A DNA stretch of 48,491 nt, taken from positions 1 through 48,491 of IMG/VR virus record IMGVR_UViG_3300034027_000008, one strand, 5' to 3'. The notes below the pieces were generated by a model. That model had not been told where the DNA came from. It saw nothing but the letters and a program-made list of their open reading frames with translations, and searched no databases. This DNA is from a virus. This document shows positions 16,628 through 24,580 of the stretch, piece by piece; the first letter of the stretch is position 1; each line of letters starts with the position of its first letter. The position numbers and the translations under genes were made by a program.

Positions 16628-16904
16628 TTTGGTTGTTCTTCCACTTACTAGGGTCAAACCCTAATTCTGCCATTTCTGAGGAGAAGATATTCTCGACCAG
16701 GACAGGATTTTCGGTGATGAATTTCTCGTGGTCTTCTTGAATCTCCTCAGCTTCTCGTTGCTTCTCGGATTTGCGCCACTCGATGGTTTCTTCTATACAA
16801 TCATCTATCGTCTGGTGGTCGAGAGTATTCCACATATACTTCATGCCCTCAACGCCATATATCTCAATAAGTTGAGATATCTTTACCGCGTCGGCGTTGC
16901 CAGT
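16596..16904 (-). CDS. Tail assembly chaperone, frameshifted C-terminal part (GT-like)
   Basis: This frame has no credible own start near its 5' end, and lies -1 relative to the upstream chaperone frame. It reads TGNADAVKISQLIEIYGVEG and ends SSPAEVVN. If ribosomes slip back one base on GGAAAAA at 16910-16904 they make one protein of about 286 residues from the start at 17455. This matches the G/GT arrangement of lambda-like phages: two overlapping frames between the major tail protein and the tape measure, with the extension in the -1 frame. The fused product would chaperone the tape measure during tail assembly. Confidence 0.75.
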   Translation of the reverse strand, partial: TGNADAVKISQLIEIYGVEGMKYMWNTLDHQTIDDCIEETIEWRKSEKQREAEEIQEDHEKFITENPVLVENIFSSEMAELGFDPSKWKNNQNGSSPAEVVN

Positions 16905-17455
16905 TTTTCCAATTCCTCTTCGGGGACTTGAACCTTCCCGTTGAGCTGCTTCGCCTCTTCCTCCTGCTTCGCCTGCTTCTCGTCCTCCTCCATCCAAGCT
17001 ATCGCCATCTCGTGCGCTATCCCGTAAATCCCCCGACAGCGCTCGTGATAGTCCAAAAAATTTACACCGTGGAGTGCAGCTATTTTCCCAGGCTTAAAGT
17101 GTTCCTGACCTGCGGCATCAACGTGCCTCATTACCCGCCCTCTTTCTTCAACGGGTTCATCAACAAAGAAGATGGCGATAATCTGGAGGTCGTCAATTCG
17201 GTCTAAGTCCAGCTTTCCTCCCCCGTCTAGGGGCAGCATATCAGCGAGCTTCCGAATATCTTCCCAAACCTTCTCATTACTCCCGTCACACAACTCCCCT
17301 CGACTACAGCCGAAGTAAATGAAGCTGGCCATCAGCTTGGCGAGTAGACTTTTGAGTTCTGAGTAACGCGATCGCGCCACCCGTCTCACAATAACTGATG
17401 GCTTTTTGTCCGCGTCGGCCTTATCACTGTCGTAGAAGACTTCAAAACTATCCAT
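16883..17455 (-). CDS. Tail assembly chaperone, N-terminal frame (G-like)
   Basis: 190 residues from the ATG at 17455 (MDSFEVFYDSDKADAD), which overlaps the end of the upstream gene by eight bases. An in-frame start at 17503 is less likely because it runs far into that gene. The body is helical (YSELKSLLAKLMASFIYFG), and the C-terminus is a charged linker (EEDEKQAKQEEEAK) ending ELEKLATPTR. The linker followed by a slip site just before the stop is typical of G-type tail chaperones. In lambda-like phages most product stays in this frame and a few percent is extended. Confidence 0.75.
   Translation of the reverse strand: MDSFEVFYDSDKADADKKPSVIVRRVARSRYSELKSLLAKLMASFIYFGCSRGELCDGSNEKVWEDIRKLADMLPLDGGGKLDLDRIDDLQIIAIFFVDEPVEERGRVMRHVDAAGQEHFKPGKIAALHGVNFLDYHERCRGIYGIAHEMAIAWMEEDEKQAKQEEEAKQLNGKVQVPEEELEKLATPTR
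16904..16910 (-). other. Candidate -1 ribosomal frameshift site GGAAAAA
   Basis: In the 0 frame the codons are GAA AAA preceded by G. Slipping back one base keeps the A-site codon as AAA and re-pairs the P site at two of three positions. The next codon becomes ACT, in the open -1 frame. It lies 19 bases before the 0-frame stop codon. Confidence 0.6.
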
Positions 17456-17666
17456 TGTTATCCCGACCGTCATCCTGACGAATACCGAATATTTCCTTCG
17501 CAAACCTCTCTAGGTCTTCTTTTTGTAAATTCTCTAAAGAAGGAACCGTACCGTTTTTCTCGTCTTCCTCTGTTGTTCTTTCTGATACCGCAGAGAGCAA
17601 CTTTTCTTCTACAGAATCCGTTACTTGCTTAAATCCGTACCGTGGTAAATTAACTTCATTTTCCAT
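17448..17666 (-). CDS. Small acidic tail-module protein
   Basis: 72 residues from the ATG at 17666, two bases after the major tail protein stop. The sequence MENEVNLPRYGFKQVTDSVE through FGIRQDDGRDNNG is acidic and mostly helical. The frame is open further upstream, but that would overlap the tail tube gene. No family is recognised; it lies between the major tail protein and the chaperones. Confidence 0.6.
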   Translation of the reverse strand: MENEVNLPRYGFKQVTDSVEEKLLSAVSERTTEEDEKNGTVPSLENLQKEDLERFAKEIFGIRQDDGRDNNG

Positions 17667-17668
17667 AA

Positions 17669-18469
17669 TTAACACGCAACCTTTTGCATGGAGCGCTTGA
17701 GCTTGTAGGAATAGCAACTACCTGGCTCTTGGTCTAGTCTCAGTTTAACGGGAGATTCCGCCGCGTTCATATCTAAACTGTTACCTGCTACAGACACTGC
17801 ACCGTTACCAGCGGTCAAGATTAAGCGATAGCCAGTGGTATAGGTAAAGATAATAATTACCGAGTAGCTCCCGGTAGGTTCTTCTCCCAATTCCAAATAG
17901 CTCGCCTGAGGAACACTACTAATAACCGTAATAATTTCCCTCTTGGCGGCAATGTTCGGAGCAAAACGCATAGCAAAGTCTGGACCTTGCATCCAAGTGT
18001 CATCTGCCATCGTAGACGTGGGTTCAGGATTCCACGGAACGCGCTTAAGGGGGAGGGTAAGACGAAAGTCGCCAATTCGAGAAGCTTTACTCAGTGGACT
18101 ATCTGCCGCCATTCCATTCCCTTCAAACCCTACGCCAACAGCCGGAATAAGACCGGAGAAAGGAACGGTGATTTGCTTGGAGATATCAACGTCCCCGGCT
18201 GAAAGCTTCCACCTACGCCCGGTCATCAGCTCCATAACCTCAGGTGCTTTGTGAGTGAATGTGAGATTAAGCACTCCTCGGTTAGCCGTCTGATAACTCC
18301 CAGCCGTCCCCCGTAATCCCGTAGGACCAATCACCTCTTGCACCGCCTCTTCGATCCCTAGATCGAAGGTCATCTGAAACGGAGGCAGGTTAAATGGGAT
18401 TCCGGTTTCGTTGGGAATCAATACCCCTGAGCCGGATACGATTGTTTCTTGAAAATTCTTTAAAGTCAT
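17669..18469 (-). CDS. Probable major tail (tube) protein
   Basis: 266 residues, beta-rich (YSVIIIFTYTTGYRLILTAG), starting MTLKNFQETIVSGSGVLIP and ending with a Cys. It lies directly upstream of the small acidic gene and the frameshifted chaperones, the position of the tube protein in lambda-like tails. The motifs FTHKAPEVMELMTGRRW and YLELGEEPTGSYSV have the look of tube subunits, but I identify it by position and fold character rather than by a specific family match. Confidence 0.7.
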   Translation of the reverse strand: MTLKNFQETIVSGSGVLIPNETGIPFNLPPFQMTFDLGIEEAVQEVIGPTGLRGTAGSYQTANRGVLNLTFTHKAPEVMELMTGRRWKLSAGDVDISKQITVPFSGLIPAVGVGFEGNGMAADSPLSKASRIGDFRLTLPLKRVPWNPEPTSTMADDTWMQGPDFAMRFAPNIAAKREIITVISSVPQASYLELGEEPTGSYSVIIIFTYTTGYRLILTAGNGAVSVAGNSLDMNAAESPVKLRLDQEPGSCYSYKLKRSMQKVAC

Positions 18470-18753
18470 TTTTTCTCACCTTTTTCAGTGGGGGGTAGTT
18501 CGCCTTTGGGAAGCACCTCTGGAGGGGGCGCGGTGGGTTCGGAGAATAGGACAGGGGGAGTGTTGGTATTGACAGGAGAAGTTTTGATATCCTCTTCTGT
18601 CTCCGCTTCCCTTACGTATCCGGCGATGATCGCGCAGTCGGGAACATCTTTGAGTTTGTAAATTCCCATCGGCAAGTCGCCTGCGGGAACGAGCAACTCA
18701 ACATCAGCCTCTGCCCCGTTCTTAAAGTCTTCTCGTTTACGATAAATACTCAT
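18466..18753 (-). CDS. Small hypothetical protein with Pro-rich tail
   Basis: 95 residues from the ATG at 18753. The first half (YRKREDFKNGAEADVELLVP) is globular and the second half is Pro/Glu/Thr-rich (APPPEVLPKGELPPTEKGEKK), probably unstructured. The last codons overlap the ATG of the tail tube gene (ATGA). Function unknown; position within the head-tail joining genes. Confidence 0.6.
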   Translation of the reverse strand: MSIYRKREDFKNGAEADVELLVPAGDLPMGIYKLKDVPDCAIIAGYVREAETEEDIKTSPVNTNTPPVLFSEPTAPPPEVLPKGELPPTEKGEKK

Positions 18754-18756
18754 CAA

Positions 18757-19323
18757 TTAATCCTCGTTGTCATAACACTTGGCATAAAAATCAAAATCAG
18801 AACGGTACACTAGCTCTTGCTTTCCTCCTACAACCGCGATACGAGCAGCATGATTGACACTAATACTCGTACCTTGCTCAATATTGCTGGGACAACCCTG
18901 ATGACTGAGATAGTACTCCTCTAGTATTTTTTTCATGTTCCATGTCAACCATTTCCACAATCCCGGTAATCGATGAATGTCAGAAAGTTCCTTTAGGTAG
19001 GAACATCGAATACGCGATCGCACGATAGGATCGAACAAGGTAGCGCTATCGTCTGTTCTATACACTTGAAGTCGAGGAAACTCCAGGATTGAACCGTCAT
19101 AAGCATCGTAGTCACGTTTAGATTTAACGATGTATTCCTTGTATTGTCCCGATTCAATCACCGCCACAATCGGCGTTGCCGCAGTGTCTCCAGCGCTGAC
19201 TCCATTGCGTTTGAGTTCGTGCGCGATCGCGAAGTTAGCATTCAAGCGATTGGCGATGAACTTCATCAGGCTTCGGCAAAAGTCATCAACTAGGATCGGG
19301 TCAGTGGCTGGGGAATAGGTCAT
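18757..19323 (-). CDS. Probable head-tail joining / tail terminator protein
   Basis: 188 residues (MTYSPATDPILVDDFCRSLM). It contains a mixed alpha/beta body with VAVIESGQYKEYIV and LEFPRLQVYRTDD. No definite family, but it stands between the virion-morphogenesis gene and the tail tube, where a tail terminator (lambda gpU-type) is expected. Its start overlaps the stop of the basic protein gene upstream by four bases. Confidence 0.5.
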   Translation of the reverse strand: MTYSPATDPILVDDFCRSLMKFIANRLNANFAIAHELKRNGVSAGDTAATPIVAVIESGQYKEYIVKSKRDYDAYDGSILEFPRLQVYRTDDSATLFDPIVRSRIRCSYLKELSDIHRLPGLWKWLTWNMKKILEEYYLSHQGCPSNIEQGTSISVNHAARIAVVGGKQELVYRSDFDFYAKCYDNED

Positions 19324-19796
19324 CCTCGCGACCCCCCTGAACGACGGCGAAGTTCATCTCCCAAGTGATAAACACCCACTCCAGCTAGCCCACCTACTGC
19401 TGTTCTACCTAATACTTTGCCGTAATCTCTTCCTTTGCCTTTTCCTATACGAATACTTGGTCTATCGCCTAGCAATCTGTGTCCTAATCGTTTCCTGATT
19501 AAGCGCTTTTTCCCTCTCTTAGAGAATGTAGCTAACTTTTGAAGACGAGAAAATCGAAATCCTGGGGTGTAAGGGTATACGGCTTTTTGATAAGCATAAT
19601 TAAGTGTTGGTGCAACAACTGCTTTATATGCACCTATACCAGCAAGTCCACCTATGAGTGCCCTCTGTGCATTTCTTTTGGTTGCAATGCCAGCGATACC
19701 AGTTTTGTCACCCAATAGCCTGTGCCCTAATCGTCCCTTGAATAAGCGCTTTTTCTTTTTTTTAAACGTAGCTAGTTGCTGGAGTCGTGGGTTCAT
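19320..19796 (-). CDS. Basic protein with internal duplication (LATF/glycine-zipper family)
   Basis: 158 residues from the ATG at 19796 (TAATG overlap, GGAGG site). The protein is two copies of one unit: residues 4-34 (RLQQLATFKKKKKRL... GRLGHRLLGD) and 84-115 (RLQKLATFSKRGKKRL... KRLGHRLLGD), each followed by a glycine-rich hydrophobic segment (RALIGGLAGIGAY near 45-57, AVGGLAGVGVY near 133-143). It is strongly basic. The same LATF-plus-basic motif and glycine zipper recur in other small proteins of this operon. A minor virion or DNA/membrane-associated role is inferred. Confidence 0.7.
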   Translation of the reverse strand: MNPRLQQLATFKKKKKRLFKGRLGHRLLGDKTGIAGIATKRNAQRALIGGLAGIGAYKAVVAPTLNYAYQKAVYPYTPGFRFSRLQKLATFSKRGKKRLIRKRLGHRLLGDRPSIRIGKGKGRDYGKVLGRTAVGGLAGVGVYHLGDELRRRSGGSRG

Positions 19797-20284
19797 TACT
19801 TTCCTCCCTTCCACTTCTTAACTAAATACGCCAACACGGCTTTTGCCATCTCCTCCTGCAACTCCTCATGCCAGTACAAAATCGGACGACCAAAACCTTC
19901 TAGCTTGGGGGCGCGAGAATCTTTGAGTTCGTAAGTGAATTCATTCCCTTGAACGTCGTAGGTGTTCCCGCTTCCCCCTTCCGTTACTGCCCCCTGAAAA
20001 AGAGAGCCTGTTGCAATATGAACTTGACCTCTAGCGCGTTCGGGGTGGAGCAGCAGGGTGTAGCGAGACAATGGAGCATGGTAGGCACCGCCATAGACAA
20101 CCCCACCCGTTAACGTACTGGGTTCGGAAAGGAACAAGGGGTTAAGGTGCTTATCCCGAACTACTTCAGCCAGTTCGCGGGAGATGGGAGAAAGGTCGTC
20201 AAGGGCGTCACTGATACCATCTACGCGATCGCGCAAGTCATCAAAATCAACTCCCGTAACTTCCATTGAGATATTCAGTGGCAT
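19796..20284 (-). CDS. Phage virion morphogenesis / tail completion protein (Mu gpG-like)
   Basis: 162 residues. The N-terminus MPLNISMEVTGVDFDDLRDRVDGISDALDDLSPISRELAEVV follows the pattern of the phage virion morphogenesis family, and the C-terminal part (IATGSLFQGAVTEGG, GFGRPILYWHEELQEEM) fits its conserved serine-rich strand and the R-P-hydrophobic motif. Members complete tails or connect head and tail. Both neighbours are basic LATF-family proteins, and the start of this gene abuts the stop of the upstream one. Confidence 0.75.
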   Translation of the reverse strand: MPLNISMEVTGVDFDDLRDRVDGISDALDDLSPISRELAEVVRDKHLNPLFLSEPSTLTGGVVYGGAYHAPLSRYTLLLHPERARGQVHIATGSLFQGAVTEGGSGNTYDVQGNEFTYELKDSRAPKLEGFGRPILYWHEELQEEMAKAVLAYLVKKWKGGK

Positions 20285-20835
20285 TACCTGCGCCTCCTGT
20301 CTTCCCGAATCCGCTTAACACCATAGGCAGTAGCTCCAACAGTTCCACCTGTTACAGCCCCACTTAATCCACCTTGGATGCCGCCTAAAGTACCTCCAAT
20401 CGCACCAACACCAAGGGCACCTAATCGACCGAGTCCAGCTTTTCTAGCTGCGGCATAACTTCCAGCACCGCCTAAAGAAGCCCCCAGCGCACCACCGGAC
20501 AATGCGCCATATGCTGCTCCTTTGCTTGTGTGTCCACCAAATGTAGGCTTACGGCGGCGAGAACCTGCACGACGGCGACGGCGAAACTCGGCAAGCCGAA
20601 CTGAGGAACTGGCAGAACGAAATCCAGTCTTTTGCTTTGCCCAACCTACGCCAGTACCCAATCCACGCCCTACGCGACTCACTGCGCTTTTGATACCAGG
20701 ACGAGCAAGAAAGTTTTTGGCACGTCTCTTAACTCCCGCAAACACACCTTTCACCCGTCCCCCTATACCTGGACGAGTCCATCCCGTATTAGGACGAATG
20801 GCTAAAGCACTGGACTGGAATCGGGTAAGCCTCAT
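20284..20835 (-). CDS. Basic glycine-zipper protein (LATF family)
   Basis: 183 residues. The N-terminal 100 residues are Arg/Lys-rich, with RLAEFRRRRRAG at 80-91. Residues about 103-175 form a long glycine-zipper region of two hydrophobic segments (AYGALSGGALGASLGGAGSY and LGALGVGAIGGTLGGIQGG) that could insert into membrane or pack as helical hairpins. The C-terminus ends in RIREDRRRR. No enzymatic motif. The composition suggests a packaged DNA-associated or ejected protein, which is inference. Confidence 0.65.
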   Translation of the reverse strand: MRLTRFQSSALAIRPNTGWTRPGIGGRVKGVFAGVKRRAKNFLARPGIKSAVSRVGRGLGTGVGWAKQKTGFRSASSSVRLAEFRRRRRAGSRRRKPTFGGHTSKGAAYGALSGGALGASLGGAGSYAAARKAGLGRLGALGVGAIGGTLGGIQGGLSGAVTGGTVGATAYGVKRIREDRRRR

Positions 20836-21269
20836 TAGCGCCTCCCAAATCCGGTCTTTTCACCCAAACGACGGCGACCTTTCAGAATGCGCGATCGCGC
20901 GGCATCTCTTGGGGATACTTCTTCCTCATCTAGAGCGGGGGTGTGTCCATTACGAGGAGCCACGGCTTTTTGAAGCTGGTCTTGCAGTTCTTGATTTGCT
21001 TCAAGGAGTTGTTCGCGTTCCTGTTCTAAAACCTGAAGATGTTCTTCGTATTGTTCACACAGAGAAACTAAATAGTCCGGCTCATTCATCGAAGAACGCA
21101 AAACAGGTTCACCCGTAATTGATTGCTTAAACAACCCGATCGCGTGAGCTGCTGAGGCGAGTTGATCGGGAGTAGCACCAGCCTCAATAAGTTCCGGAAG
21201 AACTTGTCGTATCAAGTTCTCGCTAGCCGCATCAATAATGGATGTGATTTTTTCGTTGTTAGGTTGCAT
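20835..21269 (-). CDS. Coiled-coil hypothetical protein
   Basis: 144 residues. Residues about 70-105 (EQYEEHLQVLEQEREQLLEANQELQDQLQK) form a clear coiled coil. The C-terminus is basic (ARSRILKGRRRLGEKTGFGRR) and similar in composition to the neighbouring basic proteins. Its stop and the next start share a base (TAATG). It could be a scaffold or assembly partner of the basic proteins; no family is recognised. Confidence 0.6.
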   Translation of the reverse strand: MQPNNEKITSIIDAASENLIRQVLPELIEAGATPDQLASAAHAIGLFKQSITGEPVLRSSMNEPDYLVSLCEQYEEHLQVLEQEREQLLEANQELQDQLQKAVAPRNGHTPALDEEEVSPRDAARSRILKGRRRLGEKTGFGRR

Positions 21270-21271
21270 GG

Positions 21272-21892
21272 TTAGTTGTAGATGTCGAATGGTTCTTGGG
21301 AACGTAAGGAAGGTTCCTGCCCTGCTGCACTACGTTCTGTCAAGGGTGAACTGGAATTGGAAGAGTAATTTCCAAATACAATCCGCCTGTTGTTGACAGT
21401 ATCAAAGGGACGGGTTCGGGGGACTTCACCCTCTAAGAAGAGAGGCTGCATAGGTTCGAGTCCTTGGGGAGGGGAACCCAGTCCGGGAATAATGATGTTA
21501 TGACCTACGGTGTAGGTGAGGAGAAGGTTGTTTGCGATCGCGTCGTTACTTCCACTCCCTGTTCCAGGTGTTGAGCCTAAATTTGGGGCTGGGTCTTGTT
21601 CTAGTAAACGACGCTTTAGTTCAGCGGCAATTTTATGGTTAGCAATTTTGGCAACAGTTGCTTTAGTTGAATCAACGGTTAACTTTAGGGGCATTTCATA
21701 AAGGTGGGAGAAGATGCGGGTAATTTCTGCTTCTTCTTGCCAAGCTACATCCAGTACCAAACTTAGACTCACAACTTTTTTGCCATAGCTATCGAAAGCT
21801 TCATCTGTCGCTTGAGAACTTCCCTCAAGAAATAAATGAGGAATCATGTTCGCGATCGCGTCAAGGGTTGTGTACTGAAGTTGGTAAGTCAT
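21272..21892 (-). CDS. Putative head-tail connector protein
   Basis: 206 residues (MTYQLQYTTLDAIANMIPHL). The N-terminal two thirds look like an alpha/beta head-completion subunit; the C-terminal third is low-complexity, rich in Ser, Asn, Pro and Arg (NYSSNSSSPLTERSAAG). The position between capsid and tail genes supports a connector. No specific family match can be made by eye. Confidence 0.45.
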   Translation of the reverse strand: MTYQLQYTTLDAIANMIPHLFLEGSSQATDEAFDSYGKKVVSLSLVLDVAWQEEAEITRIFSHLYEMPLKLTVDSTKATVAKIANHKIAAELKRRLLEQDPAPNLGSTPGTGSGSNDAIANNLLLTYTVGHNIIIPGLGSPPQGLEPMQPLFLEGEVPRTRPFDTVNNRRIVFGNYSSNSSSPLTERSAAGQEPSLRSQEPFDIYN

Positions 21893-21893
21893 C

Positions 21894-22124
21894 TTAGTCT
21901 ATATCGTCTATTACTTGAAGAGGAGAAATCTCTCCAAGACAAAAAATAGGCAAAACATCTCCCGTACTAGAGAGAACCTTGTGATTTATTAAGTCTAAAT
22001 ATTCATCAGCATTAAAAAATCTTAAATCTTCTATTTGATTGCATAAATCTGAAGATGATTCAATTAAATCTATGGCTTCTGTTAAATCATCAAAAAATAA
22101 ACTAGAAATTAAACCCATCCCCAT
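21894..22124 (-). CDS. Small acidic hypothetical protein
   Basis: 76 residues (MGMGLISSLFFDDLTEAIDL to ISPLQVIDDID), with GGAG seven bases before the ATG. It is acidic and Leu/Ile-rich, the opposite in charge to its neighbours, so it may be a chaperone or partner for the basic proteins. It is AT-richer than the surrounding genes, which hints at separate acquisition. Confidence 0.6.
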   Translation of the reverse strand: MGMGLISSLFFDDLTEAIDLIESSSDLCNQIEDLRFFNADEYLDLINHKVLSSTGDVLPIFCLGEISPLQVIDDID

Positions 22125-22147
22125 GCTTTAGCTCCTTCATGCAAGCG

Positions 22148-22609
22148 TTAGAATATTTTTCTCCGTCGTCCCGCGATCGCGCTCAATCGATCTAATCGCC
22201 GCAATATGGTATCACCTCGACCAGCTTCTTGAGCGTATTTTTTGGCAGCGGCTAGACTGCGAACTCCTCCGGCGTAACTTCTAAAAATCTTAGAAACTGT
22301 TTCTCCTCGCTTGAGATTTTGGTCTAAGTTGGTACGACCTCGTAGTGACTTACTAATCTTGATTCGGTGCTGTTTGGATAAGTGTTTCTTGAACGTCGCT
22401 AATCGATTGCGGCGACTAAATGCTCTTGGAGTTACAAGTCCTCGCGCTTTACTTATGCCCAAGCCCAAAACACCTAAACCAGCCGATTCAATTGCTCCGT
22501 CTCTAATTTGTCCAGCCACATATCCCAGCGCACCTTTAGCTCGTCGCGCACCTTTACGCAGCCGTCGTCGGTTGCGGATTTGGCGAATTTTGCGACGAAG
22601 TGGGTTCAT
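22148..22609 (-). CDS. Basic LATF-family protein
   Basis: 153 residues, strongly basic. The N-terminus LRRKIRQIRNRRRLRKGARR is followed by a small glycine-containing hydrophobic stretch (ESAGLGVLGLGISKA), then RRNRLATFKKHLSKQ at 67-80, then a Lys/Arg-rich tail. It shares the LATF-basic motif and composition with the proteins at 19320, 20284, 23010 and others. Probably a DNA-associated internal virion protein, inferred from composition and position. Confidence 0.65.
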   Translation of the reverse strand: MNPLRRKIRQIRNRRRLRKGARRAKGALGYVAGQIRDGAIESAGLGVLGLGISKARGLVTPRAFSRRNRLATFKKHLSKQHRIKISKSLRGRTNLDQNLKRGETVSKIFRSYAGGVRSLAAAKKYAQEAGRGDTILRRLDRLSAIAGRRRKIF

Positions 22610-22703
22610 GAGGGAGTAGGTGGTAGGGGTTAGGTGGTAGGTGGTAGGGGTTAGGGGTTAGGTGAAAGGCAGAGCCTACAACCTATAACCTACAACCTCT
22701 CAC
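22610..22703. repeat. G-rich short direct repeats with C-rich counterpart
   Basis: Runs of GGTAGGGGTTAGGT and GGTGGTA units (about 22618-22661) are followed by CCTACAACCTATAACC-type units (about 22676-22704). The two halves are partly complementary, so the spacer can form a long imperfect hairpin, and the G-rich strand could form G-quadruplexes. It is the only long non-coding gap within the head module. Confidence 0.55.
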
Positions 22704-23006
22704 CTATTTCTTGGTTGGAGCTTGTAGAGTTCCTGATGTTGGCGTTTGCGTTTGGTCGGCTACCAACTCACTACCCCCACCGTAAGCAGGAGGTTCCCAA
22801 GTTTTAAATTGCTGGGGTGATGGTGGAGCTTTTAAAAAATCGGGCTTTCTAAAAGCCTCTGCAATTTGCCCTAGCCGCCAAACATAAGGAGTGGGGGAGG
22901 GGTCAGAAGGAGTGAAGTCATACCCTTGCCCTACGGTCTTTTGGTAGAAGCTGGTGTGGACGACTACTTGTTGATTTGTGTTGTTTAAATTTAATTCTTC
23001 CGGCAT
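22704..23006 (-). CDS. Hypothetical head-module protein, 100 residues
   Basis: MPEELNLNNTNQQVVVHTSF through PTSGTLQAPTKK, with GGAGGT before the ATG. It is Pro/Gln-rich with little hydrophobic core, and may be partly disordered. No family recognised. Its C-terminus runs into the G-rich repeat spacer. Confidence 0.6.
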   Translation of the reverse strand: MPEELNLNNTNQQVVVHTSFYQKTVGQGYDFTPSDPSPTPYVWRLGQIAEAFRKPDFLKAPPSPQQFKTWEPPAYGGGSELVADQTQTPTSGTLQAPTKK

Positions 23007-23009
23007 TTT

Positions 23010-23405
23010 TTAGAACCTCCAGACATAATTCGGATCGTTCAATTTCCTCTCAAAATCTTCTTGTGATTTGCGGCTGTTTTTAGGTGGATTACTTAGCTTA
23101 TTTATTCTCTTCATGGTCTTTTGGTGATATCGCCTTTGTTTTTCCAAAGCAGCGTCTAACTCTGCTTTAACTTTCTTTTTGTGGTTTTCTACAGCTTTTA
23201 TGTCTGGACCTATAGATGAATCGCGACTCTTACTTCTACTTTTTTTGCGTAGTAGATACGTTGCACCCACTCCAGCACCTAAAAGACCTAAACCTACTCC
23301 CCCGTAAATAGCGGCACGCCTTGCTCGATTTTTACGGCGTCGAAATGGACGACGACGGGCAAAAAGGGCTAACCGCTCAAGACGTTGGTAGTCACTAAGC
23401 TGCAT
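23010..23405 (-). CDS. Basic glycine-zipper protein (LATF family) following the capsid gene
   Basis: 131 residues. The N-terminus YQRLERLALFARRRPFRRR holds the motif at 12-15, then a glycine-zipper membrane-like segment AAIYGGVGLGLLGAGVGATYLL (about 31-52), then a Lys/Arg-rich helical C-terminus. It starts inside the last codons of the capsid gene. Its order of motif, basic run and glycine hairpin is the clearest example of this family. Confidence 0.65.
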   Translation of the reverse strand: MQLSDYQRLERLALFARRRPFRRRKNRARRAAIYGGVGLGLLGAGVGATYLLRKKSRSKSRDSSIGPDIKAVENHKKKVKAELDAALEKQRRYHQKTMKRINKLSNPPKNSRKSQEDFERKLNDPNYVWRF

Positions 23406-24579
23406 CCTTAACTTCTCGACTCCAGATTTTGGAGGGACTCATAAATACGGGAGCGACATTTCCAGCGCCTTCCGTTTGATCTTCAACAGGACGCTTCCTT
23501 TTCTCGTAAGTAATGACATCAAATCCAGGAGTAAAGTCGCCTTCAACCGTGGGACCGATGAGCTGTTCGCCCATCTTTTCCTGGAGGAAAGTTACCCGAC
23601 GTGAGTGATGGAAACGAATTTTGCGCTCTTTACGCTTCTGCACTCCGTTCTCAATCACGAAGTAGCTGTCTGTGAACATCTCGTCGTTTTCGACCAGCTT
23701 TGGAAGCTCTAGGTCTTCCATCTTGCGACGTAGCATATTCTTGTCTGCCATATCTACGCCACCAATAATTACGCCTTGCATATTGATGGTGGAGAATTTC
23801 CGTAGCACGGAGCGAGATCTAAGAACGTCGCGAGTCAAGAACTTAGACCACATGATGGCATCTGGTCCTTTGCCGTCGTTGGAATCGGAGTAGATGTCCA
23901 TCCACTCTTGCAGGTCTTCTAACGGAGTGGAGGTTTCGGGCTGGTTCCACGCCTTGGCAGTTCCAGCAAGAGATGGAGGGAAGTGTGCTAGGCGTCCTTG
24001 GGGGGCGTGACCCCAGTCAGCTTCAGGGTCACGGTAGTCGATGGATTGGCTAACACCTGTTAGGGGGGAGGTATAGCCGGAGATGTAGCCGTATTGAAGA
24101 ACAAGGTAGGTTAGGAACTTGGTGAGGTCAAATAACCCCTTGGTGATTACTTCGTAATTACCAAACAGGATTTTGGCAAGTCCTTGGGCAGAGCCTTGAA
24201 CAACATCGCCGTTTGCCAGTGGCTCATTGTACACCTCAATGCGGCGAAGACTAGCTAGTTCCAGCGCATCCTTCATGTCAATCTGGGCTTGCTCGTCGTA
24301 AGTAATAGCAAGACCGATCTTGAATAACGAATAAGCCAGTTTTTTGAGTTCGCCTTGGCTAATGGTCGGCATTTCTTGCCCACGACCAACCAGTGCCGCG
24401 ATCGGTGAAGACTGCTTAATCATGTACGCCAGTTCTTTGAAATCTGTTAGATAGCGAACGGGTACATACGGACTCAGCAAGTCCTCGCGAGTTGTGACCA
24501 TCTTTGACGTTTCGTCAACGGTGGTCTGCGCCATCATATTCGGTTTGGCTTCTTCCAGCCAGGAAGCGATTAAACCCAT
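23395..24579 (-). CDS. Major capsid protein (lambda gpE-like candidate)
   Basis: 394 residues. The segment EMPTISQGELKKLAYSLFKIGLAITYDEQAQIDMKDALELA and the Arg/Phe-rich region toward the C-terminus resemble gpE-type HK97-fold capsid proteins. It follows protease, acidic scaffold candidate and a 290-residue gene, the order C-Nu3-D-E of lambda. It is the only protein of suitable size and composition for the shell. The family match is by eye and not certain. Confidence 0.75.
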   Translation of the reverse strand: MGLIASWLEEAKPNMMAQTTVDETSKMVTTREDLLSPYVPVRYLTDFKELAYMIKQSSPIAALVGRGQEMPTISQGELKKLAYSLFKIGLAITYDEQAQIDMKDALELASLRRIEVYNEPLANGDVVQGSAQGLAKILFGNYEVITKGLFDLTKFLTYLVLQYGYISGYTSPLTGVSQSIDYRDPEADWGHAPQGRLAHFPPSLAGTAKAWNQPETSTPLEDLQEWMDIYSDSNDGKGPDAIMWSKFLTRDVLRSRSVLRKFSTINMQGVIIGGVDMADKNMLRRKMEDLELPKLVENDEMFTDSYFVIENGVQKRKERKIRFHHSRRVTFLQEKMGEQLIGPTVEGDFTPGFDVITYEKRKRPVEDQTEGAGNVAPVFMSPSKIWSREVKDAA

Positions 24580-24580
24580 G

